From: JBAXTE01 sp964653595
GTDB lineage: Bacteria > Bacteroidota > Bacteroidia > Bacteroidales > WCHB1-69
Assembly (NCBI GenBank): GCA_964653595.1
Contig: CAZZHH010000003.1
Coordinates: 1 to 64,000, forward strand
Reading direction: 5' to 3'
DNA length: 64,000 bases
Made by a program: the position numbers and the translations under genes. Below, piece after piece: positions 51,961-60,824 of the stretch; position 1 is the first letter of the stretch, and every line of letters begins with the position of its first letter. The notes beneath the pieces were generated by a model. The model ran no database searches and was not told where the DNA came from. It saw nothing but the letters and a program-made list of their open reading frames with translations.

Positions 51961-52488
51961 TTAATCTTCTTCGATAACCAAATCTTCTGGGGCAAGTTTG
52001 AGATACCACTCGAGAAACAATCTTTTATTTGAATCTGAACCCAACTTTGTTTGAACAATTCCTCTTGTGTAACTGTCCATTTGATTTAAAATTCGATACC
52101 AAAACATTTCGAGTTTAATATCATTAACATCTTGCGCTTCTATTGGGTCAAGTTCAAAATTTTCGATAGCTTCTTTTATGTTCTCTTGACCATCGTTGAA
52201 TACGATATACTTATTACGACAAACATCCAACTTATAAATACCGCCACCTACAACTTCATCAAATGCACTTTGGGCAAGGCATGTAAATTCAAAATCATCA
52301 TCAAAAGGACACTCGTTCATGTTCCTTTCAGTTACAGTTATTGCCGCTCCAATACCTTCCAACATTTTATTTAAGTCGACTTTAACCTTAACTTTTTGTT
52401 GTGGGTTATTGTCTAAGCTTATAGTTATCTTAAATTTTTCGTAAACGATTTCTGATTCAATATGAACTACTTCTGTTATGTTACTCAT
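51961..52488 (-). CDS. family H protein (175 aa)
   Basis: Paralog of 51405-51860: FTCLAQSAFDEVVGGG.Y.LDVCRNKYIVFNDG and the C-terminal WYLKLAPEDL. Function unknown. Confidence 0.75.
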   Translation of the reverse strand: MSNITEVVHIESEIVYEKFKITISLDNNPQQKVKVKVDLNKMLEGIGAAITVTERNMNECPFDDDFEFTCLAQSAFDEVVGGGIYKLDVCRNKYIVFNDGQENIKEAIENFELDPIEAQDVNDIKLEMFWYRILNQMDSYTRGIVQTKLGSDSNKRLFLEWYLKLAPEDLVIEED

Positions 52489-52521
52489 TGTATTTCTACC
52501 TTTCTTTCTGTTTGTAATTAG

Positions 52522-52580
52522 TAATACAAACGGGAATGTGATTTATTCATCAGTTATGAATTTTTTCTCACATTCCCGTT
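52522..52580 (-). promoter_or_regulatory. promoter embedded in a long hairpin
   Basis: GAATAAA-N13-TGTATTA at 52522-52548; spacer pairs perfectly with 52568-52580 (13 bp), the same sequence as at 51342. Confidence 0.75.
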
Positions 52581-52587
52581 TGATTTT

Positions 52588-53745
52588 TTATGGACGGAAC
52601 GTATAAGGACTGTCTTCGATGATGTCACAAAGTTTGTTATTGTACTCATCAACCGAACAACTAAAGAACATCTTAAAATCTACACATTCAGTTTCCTCAG
52701 CTAATACTTTATTACAATCGTCCATGTGCGGTTTGATGTGTTTATCTAAAAATTCTTTCATATCTTTACATTCGAATTTTTTCAACATGTCTTCAATTTG
52801 CTTATGTGTTTTTGAATCAACTTCGTAATAAAAACACATATCGTTACAGAATGGTTCATAATAATAAAATCCACATCCGATAAAGTCGATCGGTTTCGTA
52901 TTCAAATGTGTCATAATAACATAGTTAATCATTTTTATATGAACGGCGGCAAACCAAAGATAAAAATCTTCGTAAGTATTACTACAATCACCTAAAAGTT
53001 CGTTTACCTTTTTCCACTTCTTTTTCATCGCCTTATCTTTTGTATCTTCCTTCAATCCGACAAAGCTAAGTTCCCTGTCCATTAAACTGTCGTGGACTTC
53101 ATACCTTTTATCATCATCAACCAAACTCGGCATTTCAATGGAGTTACCATGATTGGCTACACCGATTCCCTTGATGATTCTGTCAACCAATCCGTCTTGT
53201 TTGCCGTCTGTCTTGAGGAAAGCCTTGATATTCATTTTATAGAATTCACCCCAAAAGGCTTCATCGCAATCCACATCAAAGTCTGTGTCTTCCAAAATTT
53301 TCGTGCCAGCACTTATTAAATTGCCTCCATAAATTTCTGGAAGAATTTCTTTATCGTCATGGTAACGATCAGCAAGTAATTTGATAGCTCTTTCATATTC
53401 TTGCGGCGTTACAAAATAACAGAACGTTGCGCCAGCATCACTTTTTTCGTACTTGAAAACATTTTTAATATCGCCGTGATATAGGTATGTTTGTTTAACA
53501 GCTTCAATCGGCTTTAAATTTTCTTCAAGAACCATTCGATTGAAAATATCAAAATTGACAATTGCAAGCCAATTGAAGAATTTATCATAATCAAAATTCT
53601 CCCAAAGGGATTGTGCGGTTTTATACTTCACTAAACCATCGACAATTTTTTCCCGTCCTACTTCAATGTCGATTAATTTCTGGATAGCTTCTTCTGGATA
53701 ATTGAAGAGGCAGGGCAAATGCAAACACTTAACTACACTTTTCAT
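52588..53745 (-). CDS. hypothetical protein (385 aa)
   Basis: Soluble and rich in Asp/Lys/Tyr. Two halves look weakly alike (LWENFDYDKFFNWLAIVNFDIFNRM and DFYLWFAAVHIKMINYVIM, each followed by a YY/YF and cysteine segment), so it may be an internal duplication. No known domain. Confidence 0.65.
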   Translation of the reverse strand: MKSVVKCLHLPCLFNYPEEAIQKLIDIEVGREKIVDGLVKYKTAQSLWENFDYDKFFNWLAIVNFDIFNRMVLEENLKPIEAVKQTYLYHGDIKNVFKYEKSDAGATFCYFVTPQEYERAIKLLADRYHDDKEILPEIYGGNLISAGTKILEDTDFDVDCDEAFWGEFYKMNIKAFLKTDGKQDGLVDRIIKGIGVANHGNSIEMPSLVDDDKRYEVHDSLMDRELSFVGLKEDTKDKAMKKKWKKVNELLGDCSNTYEDFYLWFAAVHIKMINYVIMTHLNTKPIDFIGCGFYYYEPFCNDMCFYYEVDSKTHKQIEDMLKKFECKDMKEFLDKHIKPHMDDCNKVLAEETECVDFKMFFSCSVDEYNNKLCDIIEDSPYTFRP

Positions 53746-53779
53746 ATTTTTATACCTTTCTTTCTTGCTTGTAATTTAA

Positions 53780-53806
53780 TACTACAATTGAGATTATTTT
53801 TCATTC
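53780..53806 (-). promoter_or_regulatory. promoter, variant first box
   Basis: GAATGAA-N13-TGTAGTA. Confidence 0.6.
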
Positions 53807-53831
53807 AGAAATTGTGATTATTTCCTTCGCA

Positions 53832-54095
53832 TTAAACTCTTTGTCCAAAAATATAACGAGGAATTACCTTTAATGCCGCTTCAATATTTACGGGAATCAA
53901 GCGTTTATGCTTCAAGAATGCATTTTTACTTATTCCTTTTACAGTATAAGAAACGCCTTCGTAAACAACCGTTTCAGGAATGTGGGCATATTTCTTTCTT
54001 TTCGAAATAGCAGGTTCAATACCGTTGCCAACATATACGGATTTCTTTCCAGTAATCATATATGTAATGTTTTTACTCTTGAATGTTTTCTTCAT
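53832..54095 (-). CDS. short LRR-type protein (87 aa)
   Basis: N-terminal cap of the LRR family (AHIPETVVYEGVSYTVKGI) and one repeat (AFLKHKRLIPVNIEAALKVI), then it ends. Either truncated or a single-repeat protein. Confidence 0.6.
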   Translation of the reverse strand: MKKTFKSKNITYMITGKKSVYVGNGIEPAISKRKKYAHIPETVVYEGVSYTVKGISKNAFLKHKRLIPVNIEAALKVIPRYIFGQRV

Positions 54096-54123
54096 CGGAT
54101 TCATCTCTTTTCTTTGTATGATG

Positions 54124-54149
54124 TAATACAATCAAGAATGTTTTTATTC
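54124..54149 (-). promoter_or_regulatory. promoter, 12-nt spacer variant
   Basis: GAATAAA and TGTATTA separated by 12 nt, upstream of 54095. Confidence 0.6.
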
Positions 54150-54308
54150 ATCATTTTTGATTTTCTTGCATATATAAGAATGAGTACTTTTATTAACAAG
54201 CCAAAAACCAAAGCTTAATAATATTGTACTAAAATAAGTTTTTTCACTGTAGGAATTACAGGTAGTGCTGACTTCGGTCGGAATAGAGTTATCACTTAGT
54301 TCAATCAC
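54144..54308 (-). CDS. possible small membrane protein (54 aa)
   Basis: GTG start with poor SD; hydrophobic TILLSFGFWLV near the middle and a basic tail ending NDE-TAA in the next promoter. It lies right after a terminator with no promoter of its own, so it may be a remnant. Confidence 0.35.
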   Translation of the reverse strand: MIELSDNSIPTEVSTTCNSYSEKTYFSTILLSFGFWLVNKSTHSYICKKIKNDE

Positions 54309-54318
54309 AAATTTCTAA

Positions 54319-54355
54319 CAAAAAAACTGGGTACCTTTTTTAAAGATACCCAGTT
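54319..54355 (-). terminator. intrinsic terminator of the 54367 gene
   Basis: AACTGGGTA / TACCCAGTT (9 bp) followed by a T-run on the minus strand. Confidence 0.88.
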
Positions 54356-54366
54356 CATGTGCGTCA

Positions 54367-55095
54367 TTAATTCTTCGGGTCGTGGAAATCAAACTGGTCG
54401 GAAATATCGTTGGCTTTTCTGAACAGCTCTTCCATATACTGATCGCCGTTTTTCCATCGCAAGCTTTTATCACCCATCTTCATGGCTTTTAGTGTTTCAT
54501 GATCCAATTCGACAATACTAAGCCCGTAACCGAGATTATCCATTGCCTTAAGCGCTTCTTCTACTTCATTGCGTTCAACCTCAATCTCTTCGTTTTCCTC
54601 ATCGTCCGTTGCAACAGTGTCGTCATTCATGCCACACATTTCATCAATAACATGTTGGTCATTGTTTGCAATCCATACAATCATATCATGAAGCATTCCA
54701 GTATTTGTTATATAAAATGATAAATCATGATTGACATCCGAACTTGTATAAATGAAAAGATGTTTTCTTTCTTTAACGTTCCATTCCCTGTTGTTGCTAT
54801 CAATTTCTTTGGGAATATACACATGAATTTTATCATCAAGGCTTTCGTTGACAATAAACTCAATATTGTTGTCCTTCAAACCCGCCGCATCTGCAAAAAT
54901 AACAAAGTCCATTACTTCACCATCATCACCGATAAACTTATTGCTTGTTTGTTTGAGAACGGCGTTTGCAATTGAATCACAAAACGACCGACTTTCTTGT
55001 TCGGGTAAGATATCTGCATCAATAAAAATGCGAGTATCTTCATTTTTGAAATCGTACCTTGCTACTGTGTTTAAGTTGTTGAATTTTATAATCAT
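54367..55095 (-). CDS. family L hypothetical protein (242 aa)
   Basis: Residues 1-105 match the shorter paralog 55154-55532 (FI.DDG.VM.F..FAD...LKDNNIEF.VN, then I.VYIP.(E/K)I). The C-terminal half is acidic and unique. Function unknown. Confidence 0.75.
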   Translation of the reverse strand: MIIKFNNLNTVARYDFKNEDTRIFIDADILPEQESRSFCDSIANAVLKQTSNKFIGDDGEVMDFVIFADAAGLKDNNIEFIVNESLDDKIHVYIPKEIDSNNREWNVKERKHLFIYTSSDVNHDLSFYITNTGMLHDMIVWIANNDQHVIDEMCGMNDDTVATDDEENEEIEVERNEVEEALKAMDNLGYGLSIVELDHETLKAMKMGDKSLRWKNGDQYMEELFRKANDISDQFDFHDPKN

Positions 55096-55128
55096 TGTGT
55101 ATCTACCTTTCTTTCTGTTTGTAATTAG

Positions 55129-55155
55129 TGATACAAACGAGAATGCTTTTTATTC
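55129..55155 (-). promoter_or_regulatory. promoter, GAATAAA-N13-TGTATTA class
   Basis: GAATAAA-N13-TGTATCA. Confidence 0.7.
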
Positions 55156-55532
55156 ACAAATTTTTAGTTTTTTCGTTAACATTCCATTTTTGTTCGCAAC
55201 GCATCTGTTCTTCATCTGGATAATTTATTTTTATAGGAATATATACCGAAATCGTATTGTCTCCGTCTTTGTTGACGACAAATTCAATATTATTATCTTT
55301 CAAATCCTTATCGGCGAAAAATTCAAAATTCATCACATAGCCATCGTCACGAATGAACCTTTTATCTCGTTTCTTGAGAACGGCTTCCGTAATTGAGTCA
55401 AACATACTGTGAACATCTTCTAAGCGTAACCAGTTTGGACAATAAACGAATTTTGATTCTTTTTTTTGAATCATATTCTGCAACCATGTCTAAGTTTTCA
55501 AATTCTATAATTTTTTCGAATTCTACAATCAT
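55154..55532 (-). pseudogene. family L gene frameshifted in an A8 run
   Basis: ATG 55532 (TAATG overlap with the upstream stop) opens MIVEFEKIIEF.NLDMVAEYDS, parallel to the start of 54367-55095. The frame shifts in A8 (plus strand T8 at 55460-55467) and continues KKESKFVYCPNW in the next frame to TAA at 55154. An indel in the run, a sequence error or slippage. Confidence 0.65.
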
Positions 55533-56134
55533 TATTGTTCACCTTTCTCTTTCACATGCTCTGTGTATTCTTTCCACGCATAGTAAATCAAATCTTTAAC
55601 TGACTCTTTTTGTGTACCCTGTAAAGTCCATGAGGTTCCATATTGAAATTCTTCTGTCGTGTTAGGTTCTTTTTTGAAATACACGCATATTGCCATCTCC
55701 ATGAAAATTGAATTCGAAGCGGAACAACCTAAAAGAATGCTTTCCAAATCTTTTCCAATTTCGAAGTCAAACGGAAGAGGATATTCAAAAAATTCACAAT
55801 CCTCAGTATTCTCTTCGCCTAATGCATTAACAATATTATCGCCTTCGGCTTGCATGGCAACAAACGTGGCCTGTAACATTGGAGCAAGAAGTTTGTTGTT
55901 TCCATATTGTTTATGCATGTCGCTAATCTTAAGCATGTTGGCACAAAGTCTGCCAATATCATAGCATTTATTGACCATTGACTGTTCCCAATTTGTTAAC
56001 ATGTTATGGAATTCTTTGAACGAATCGTCATCCAAATCGTATCCGAACATTCCAATAAGGAATCCTGTTGTTTGTATTGCAAGGTCATAATTCTCTTTAA
56101 TGGATTTAATCCCTTTGTCTGTTAAAAATAACAT
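55532..56134 (-). CDS. family I hypothetical protein (200 aa)
   Basis: Start at MLFLTDKGIKSI with AAAGG upstream. Family I signature: LT.KGI..I.E......T.F..G.FG.D....F..F..ML, then a helix with (Y/S)(D/E)IGRL. Paralogs 56243-56878 and 63249-63848. Function unknown. Confidence 0.7.
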   Translation of the reverse strand: MLFLTDKGIKSIKENYDLAIQTTGFLIGMFGYDLDDDSFKEFHNMLTNWEQSMVNKCYDIGRLCANMLKISDMHKQYGNNKLLAPMLQATFVAMQAEGDNIVNALGEENTEDCEFFEYPLPFDFEIGKDLESILLGCSASNSIFMEMAICVYFKKEPNTTEEFQYGTSWTLQGTQKESVKDLIYYAWKEYTEHVKEKGEQ

Positions 56135-56168
56135 TGTGTATCTACCTTTCTTTCTGTTTGTAATTTGA

Positions 56169-56195
56169 TCATACAATTGAGATTACTTTTTATTC
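56169..56195 (-). promoter_or_regulatory. promoter, GAATAAA-N13-TGTATTA class
   Basis: GAATAAA-N13-TGTATGA. Confidence 0.75.
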
Positions 56196-56242
56196 ACAAA
56201 TTTTTAATAAAATATGGCGATTATTTCTAACCGCCATATTTC

Positions 56243-56878
56243 CTATCCCCGACTGCTTTCATATTGTTTCCATAATGCACTAAACAAATTAATCACATTA
56301 TCTTTTGATTCGTCTGTGAAGATTTCTTTGATTCCACCATAGTTATCGCATAAGCAATCAAACTTTTGGACATGATGTACGTTTGGGTGGAGATACCACC
56401 GCATACATGCCTGCATACAAACTGCAGTGGGGTCGTAACACATATTCTCGAATGCACTCTTGAGATCGTAGTAAATAGTGAAACACCAAGGAATATGCAT
56501 CCCGTTAAAGAATTCAGAATCAACAGCTATTTCACTATAGGTTGTATCTTCATCTAATGTTTTCTTAATCTTGGCATTGATTTTATTCTGTAAGACTTGA
56601 TACGCCGCTTCAAGGGATAATCTAATTTCTGGTTCATCGTTTTCTCGTCTGTAATGCCTGAAAACTTTTTCAATTCTAAACGTGTCGGCAGTAAGCCTTC
56701 CAATTTCATAACTGATATCGTTCAACCCTTGGTTTGGGTCAAGCATATCATTAAACGGTTTCAAACGTTCATCATCTTTATCACACTCAAAAAGTCCAAG
56801 TATGAATGATGTAAAGTGTGTTTCCGATTCAAATCTTTCATTGATGGCATTAATGCCTTTTTCTGTTAAAATGTTCAT
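56243..56878 (-). CDS. family I hypothetical protein (211 aa)
   Basis: LTEKGINAINERFES..HFTSFILGLFECDKDDERLKPFNDML and SYEIGRLTADTFRI align with 55532-56134. Ends near LFSALWKQYE, like the relatives (AWKEYTE, LWDEYVK). Confidence 0.7.
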   Translation of the reverse strand: MNILTEKGINAINERFESETHFTSFILGLFECDKDDERLKPFNDMLDPNQGLNDISYEIGRLTADTFRIEKVFRHYRRENDEPEIRLSLEAAYQVLQNKINAKIKKTLDEDTTYSEIAVDSEFFNGMHIPWCFTIYYDLKSAFENMCYDPTAVCMQACMRWYLHPNVHHVQKFDCLCDNYGGIKEIFTDESKDNVINLFSALWKQYESSRG

Positions 56879-56908
56879 GTTTCTACCTTTCTTTCTTTTG
56901 ATACTTGA

Positions 56909-56935
56909 TTATACAATCAGACTTACTTTTTATTC
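56909..56935 (-). promoter_or_regulatory. promoter, GAATAAA-N13-TGTATTA class
   Basis: GAATAAA-N13-TGTATAA. Confidence 0.75.
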
Positions 56936-57493
56936 TTCAATTTTCAATTTTTTGGGGAAATATTTTTCCATGTACTTCTTTGCCTTACGGTTATACATGA
57001 TTGTTTGTGCGCACAGGAGTTTCTTGACTAACCCGCCTTTAATATTCGGGCAAATGATAATCCTGTCTGACGCACCGTCAATAAAGGATTTGTTTACAAA
57101 TTCAGGAAGTTCCGAACCTAAGAAAACAATTCGCCTTAAGCTATAACAATGCGCAAATGCCGAACCGCCGATACGTTTTACGGATTCTGGAATAATAATG
57201 GATTCCAGTTTGTTACATCCATAAAACGCAAAATGTCCAATTCCGACAATATTTCCAGTCAATTCGACAGATGTTAACGATTGACAACCCATAAACGCAC
57301 AAGAACCGATATTTGTGACACGGTAGGGTACTTCTTCGTATTCTATTGATATTGGCGTATCAAATGTTTCCCTGTTAGTTCTGACGGCTTTCTTTTCGCC
57401 GTCACCAACCTGAAGATTTGCGTTGTCGATAAATTTGTAAATCGTATTGTCAACCTTCAGGATTGACTTAATTTCAAGTTCCGTAACTTCCAT
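56930..57493 (-). CDS. short BspA-like leucine-rich repeat protein (187 aa)
   Basis: Cap (TPISIEYEEVPYRVTNI) followed by three to four LRR_5 repeats (AFMGC, AFYGC, AFAHC, SFIDG), then a basic C-terminal tail (KKYMEKYFPKKLKI) not seen in the other LRR proteins. Confidence 0.85.
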   Translation of the reverse strand: MEVTELEIKSILKVDNTIYKFIDNANLQVGDGEKKAVRTNRETFDTPISIEYEEVPYRVTNIGSCAFMGCQSLTSVELTGNIVGIGHFAFYGCNKLESIIIPESVKRIGGSAFAHCYSLRRIVFLGSELPEFVNKSFIDGASDRIIICPNIKGGLVKKLLCAQTIMYNRKAKKYMEKYFPKKLKIEE

Positions 57494-57514
57494 TCTCGCA
57501 CCTTCCTCAACAGG

Positions 57515-57541
57515 GATTACATTTTCATTCCGCTTTTATTT
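57515..57541 (-). promoter_or_regulatory. weak promoter candidate
   Basis: AAATAAA-N13-TGTAATC upstream of 57493. Confidence 0.35.
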
Positions 57542-57565
57542 ATTACAAAGTAATCCGATTAATCG

Positions 57566-58114
57566 TCATTGCCCAAAAATTTCTTTCAGTTCCTGAAATG
57601 CCTTATCATCAATGAAAAGGAAATGGCTGGCGGTGTATCCGTCTAAAACATTCATAAGGTACCTAATAATATTCTTGATAATATTATTACCGTTTTCATC
57701 ACGTATAACCGTTGCGAGAAAAACAAACGGGTCATCTTTAGTCTTACCGTCATTCCCGTAATTAAACGAAATAGCTTCCCATTTTTCTGCCTGTTCTTTG
57801 GGAACACTGATTTGGAAATCTTCATTACCGAAATACATTCCTACATATTCAAAGTCAAGATTTTCATCGCTCCCAGTTGCTTCATTAAAAAGTCTTACAA
57901 ATTTCCGAATCATCATATTTGCAAGAAAGTTATGAAACTTACCACTGGAAAAGTTGTCTTCAACAAAGTTTGAATATCTTAACCATTGTTGTTCTGTGAA
58001 GTTGCTATGCTCTTTACGAAAATTGTTTACTTCGCGAATCCTCGAGGCATACATTTCTGAATATTCGTACGGCTGATAGAAATTCCTGAATTTGATTTTT
58101 ACCATGTCGTTCAT
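57566..58114 (-). CDS. family J hypothetical protein (182 aa)
   Basis: First of three tandem family J genes; a fourth is at 60927-61442. Common frame: (I/K)IRF.N.(F/Y)Q near the start, (F/K)F...F...LA..M...FV.L.N..(T/S)GS.E.L.(F/Y)(E/K)YV in the middle, then a YGNDG.... loop. Function unknown. Confidence 0.75.
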   Translation of the reverse strand: MNDMVKIKFRNFYQPYEYSEMYASRIREVNNFRKEHSNFTEQQWLRYSNFVEDNFSSGKFHNFLANMMIRKFVRLFNEATGSDENLDFEYVGMYFGNEDFQISVPKEQAEKWEAISFNYGNDGKTKDDPFVFLATVIRDENGNNIIKNIIRYLMNVLDGYTASHFLFIDDKAFQELKEIFGQ

Positions 58115-58145
58115 TGTATTTGTAACCTTTCTTTGTTATGCTTGG

Positions 58146-58172
58146 TACTACAACTGGAATGGATTTTTATTC
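58146..58172 (-). promoter_or_regulatory. promoter, GAATAAA-N13-TGTATTA class
   Basis: GAATAAA-N13-TGTAGTA. Confidence 0.75.
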
Positions 58173-58180
58173 ACAAATTC

Positions 58181-58735
58181 TCAATTTTCGTATTCGTGAA
58201 TTGCTTGAAGTTCTGAACGCCATGTTACAGCATCAACCCTCATGAAGTCACATGCCGTATGTTTACCCATTAATTGAGAAATACGATTGACAATGTTTTT
58301 CCCGATATATCCGTCATAAGCTTTTTTGAGCATGAATGTAAACACGTCGTTTTCTTCGTTCTCACCATTGTTCCCGAGGTCGTAGGCAATACTTTTCCAC
58401 TTATTAAATTCAGCATCGGTCATTTTGACAACAAAGTATTGTTTGCCGTTTTCGTTTTCCATTTCAATGTATTTGAGGTTCAGCTCTTCGTCATACCCAG
58501 AGACACATTTGTAAAGTTCAACAAACGCTTTTGCCGTATCCTGCACAAGATATCTGTGGAACATGTTATATGAAAAATGACCCCCAACCATGCAATAATA
58601 CATTTGCGCTTTACCTTCGGTCGGATTATAAACCTTGCAAAACCTGTCAACTGCACGTTTTGTAGAATCGTCAATTTCTTTTGATTCGTGTTCCTGAAAA
58701 AGATTTTCAAACCGAATTTCCACTGTATCGTACAT
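58181..58735 (-). CDS. family J hypothetical protein (184 aa)
   Basis: Start taken as MYDTVEIRF because the SD AAAGG lies only 2 nt from the upstream MIT Met. Family blocks include YFVVKMT..EF.KW.SIAYDLGNNGE and the C-terminal ELQAIHEYEN shared with the next gene. Confidence 0.75.
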   Translation of the reverse strand: MYDTVEIRFENLFQEHESKEIDDSTKRAVDRFCKVYNPTEGKAQMYYCMVGGHFSYNMFHRYLVQDTAKAFVELYKCVSGYDEELNLKYIEMENENGKQYFVVKMTDAEFNKWKSIAYDLGNNGENEENDVFTFMLKKAYDGYIGKNIVNRISQLMGKHTACDFMRVDAVTWRSELQAIHEYEN

Positions 58736-58768
58736 TGTAATCATAACCTTTCTTTGTTTTGATACTTA

Positions 58769-58795
58769 CACTTACAATCAGGATGGTTTTTTATT
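58769..58795 (-). promoter_or_regulatory. promoter, GAATAAA-N13-TGTATTA class
   Basis: GAATAAA-N13-TGTAAGT. Confidence 0.7.
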
Positions 58796-58804
58796 CACAA
58801 ATTC

Positions 58805-59350
58805 TCAATTTTCGTATTCGTGAACGTCTTTAAGCCCAGCATACCAAGTACTGGCATCGACGTCAAGCAACTTGTTTGCGGATTGGTCTGACAAATCATC
58901 TAAAATATCTTCAATGACGTTTTTTGCAATGTATCCTTCATACGTATTTCTGGCAATGAAAGCAAACGTGTTATCGTCATTGTTCCCGTTGTCAGCCGCA
59001 TAGTTATAAAACTCATCAAACTGTTCTCTTGAAACTTTAATGACGAAATACTGTTTACCGTTTTCCGTTTCAGTTCTCACATATTCAAAATCCAATTTAC
59101 TATGCGATTCTGAAATAAAGTTATGAAAAACAACAAATTTCGATACCATCATTTCAGCAAGAAGTTTGTTGAATTTTTCATACGAAAAATGTTTACTGAT
59201 AAGGGCACGGTATTTCGACTCTGGTTCGTTCGTGGGATAGTTGTATGCCTTGCGAAAATTGTACACCGAATTATCCTTCAGTGTTTCGATCGTGTCAGAT
59301 TCGTGTCCTTGAAAAAAATTCTCGAATCGAATTTCTATTGTATTGCCCAT
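58805..59350 (-). CDS. family J hypothetical protein (181 aa)
   Basis: Closest to 58181-58735: EIRFENFFQGHES, NGKQYFVIKVSREQF, YEGYIAKNVIEDI and the same HEYEN end. Recent tandem duplication. Confidence 0.75.
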   Translation of the reverse strand: MGNTIEIRFENFFQGHESDTIETLKDNSVYNFRKAYNYPTNEPESKYRALISKHFSYEKFNKLLAEMMVSKFVVFHNFISESHSKLDFEYVRTETENGKQYFVIKVSREQFDEFYNYAADNGNNDDNTFAFIARNTYEGYIAKNVIEDILDDLSDQSANKLLDVDASTWYAGLKDVHEYEN

Positions 59351-59384
59351 TGTAATCATAACCTTTCTTTGTTTTGATACTTAC

Positions 59385-59411
59385 ACTTACAATCAGGATG
59401 GTTTTTTATTC
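59385..59411 (-). promoter_or_regulatory. promoter, GAATAAA-N13-TGTATTA class
   Basis: GAATAAA-N13-TGTAAGT, identical to that at 58769. Confidence 0.7.
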
Positions 59412-59429
59412 ATCATTTGTGAATTTTTT

Positions 59430-60059
59430 CTACACAGCTTGTTTGTCGTATCTCATGCGACTTGCGCCGAAAAGTTTTTCACTTGCGTTTACGAAATACT
59501 CATCACCGCTTTCAAAGCATTCTCTAAACACATTCACGTTTTCTTGCGATTCGATATTGTCACAAAGTGTCATAACTTTTACAAACAAACCGCCAAACAC
59601 AATGTTCAACCTGCGTTCCACTTCTGCGTTCTCAATGAAATGCCCAGTGAAAACACCTTTCAGGAATTCATTGTAAGAATCTTCTTCAATGGCTTTGAAT
59701 GCACTTCTGATTGCTTCTATTCGCTTAACGTGCGAAAGATGTTTGATAAGTTCGCCGCATGAGTTTTGTGGCTTTATAAAATACCCACAAACGGTCAGCA
59801 TACATTTTTCCAACATCTCGATGTCGTCTTGCGAGCTTTTTCGATAATACCAACTAAGGTTTTTGCACTTCTTTTTATAAAGTTCCCACTGCAAAACATT
59901 TTCGTTTTCATATTTTCTTGAAAATTCTCTGTAGCAAACGTAAACCTTAACCACTTTGCGTAAGGCTTCATCGAGAGTTTTTTTATCTATAACTTCGCTC
60001 ATGTTCCAACCGCTCACATATTTTTCGTGAACGACCGACAGTTTGTCCATAATATTCAT
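59430..60059 (-). CDS. hypothetical protein (209 aa)
   Basis: Start at MNIMDKLSVV with AAAGG upstream and ATGA overlap with the tiny membrane gene. Helical, no recognised domain. Confidence 0.65.
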   Translation of the reverse strand: MNIMDKLSVVHEKYVSGWNMSEVIDKKTLDEALRKVVKVYVCYREFSRKYENENVLQWELYKKKCKNLSWYYRKSSQDDIEMLEKCMLTVCGYFIKPQNSCGELIKHLSHVKRIEAIRSAFKAIEEDSYNEFLKGVFTGHFIENAEVERRLNIVFGGLFVKVMTLCDNIESQENVNVFRECFESGDEYFVNASEKLFGASRMRYDKQAV

Positions 60060-60166
60060 GTGTTGTATCCTTTCCACACAATGTAGAATGCCGCTATAAC
60101 AAGTATTGCATAAACCACATACAATACGTTAAAAGCATTTTGCAAAAATCCGTTTTCTCTGTTCAT
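60056..60166 (-). CDS. tiny membrane protein (36 aa)
   Basis: MNRENGFLQNAFN then one helix (VLYVVYAILVIAAFYIVW). Coupled by ATGA overlaps on both sides, which supports it being real. Confidence 0.65.
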   Translation of the reverse strand: MNRENGFLQNAFNVLYVVYAILVIAAFYIVWKGYNT

Positions 60167-60462
60167 TGTTCCTCCACTGGCTTAATGACAACATACTCTG
60201 ACGCAACCTTGCCGTAATTGTCAATCATTTTCCCAACAGCCCTATCGCTGGTACATTCGTTTCGTTCTGGCTCAAAACTTTTAAATCCATATTTTTCAGT
60301 GGCGATATAGTTGGCAATGGCGATTAATTCGCCAGTTGTGTTCTTGACAACGGGATTATGTTTGGCGCACCACGGCATGAACAAAGCGTTAATCACTACC
60401 ATACGTGCGCCGTTTACGTCAAACACAACCATTTCAAAATCGTTCATATTATAAAGCAACAT
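60163..60462 (-). CDS. family K hypothetical protein (99 aa)
   Basis: Tandem paralog of 60464-60772: LLYN..D.E...FD.NG....V....FM.W, ELIAIA.YIA....GF..FEP....CT...AVGK(M/I). Function unknown. Confidence 0.75.
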   Translation of the reverse strand: MLLYNMNDFEMVVFDVNGARMVVINALFMPWCAKHNPVVKNTTGELIAIANYIATEKYGFKSFEPERNECTSDRAVGKMIDNYGKVASEYVVIKPVEEQ

Positions 60463-60463
60463 C

Positions 60464-60772
60464 TTATTTCTGTTCCACCACTGGTTTAAGGACGGCTTTT
60501 TCTACTTTAACGATCGTTCCAAACCCAGCTGTGATTTTCCCAACAGCTTCATTTTTTGTACACCTATCCCAGTTTGGTTCGAAGTTACAAAACCCAAATC
60601 GAGTCATGGCAATATAATCAGCAATGGCGATTAATTCAATGGATTCATCTTCAATTCCTGTGGCGTCAAACTCCCTTACCCATTCCATGAAATCGGAACG
60701 TTGTACTCTTACCTTTGTGCCATTCAAGTCAAAATCGGCGTATTCAACATCACTTCTATTGTAAATTAACAT
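60464..60772 (-). CDS. family K hypothetical protein (102 aa)
   Basis: Paralog of the next gene over its full length and ends KPV.EQ, as that one does. GAAAGG SD. Confidence 0.75.
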   Translation of the reverse strand: MLIYNRSDVEYADFDLNGTKVRVQRSDFMEWVREFDATGIEDESIELIAIADYIAMTRFGFCNFEPNWDRCTKNEAVGKITAGFGTIVKVEKAVLKPVVEQK

Positions 60773-60797
60773 TTCTTTATCCTTTCTTTCAATATCT

Positions 60798-60824
60798 AAC
60801 TACAATCTTGTTTCCGTTTTGTTC
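60798..60824 (-). promoter_or_regulatory. promoter, variant first box
   Basis: GAACAAA-N13-TGTAGTT upstream of 60772. The 60825-60926 stretch holds only a 23-codon frame (MTHFTTYYML) that I cannot support. Confidence 0.6.
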
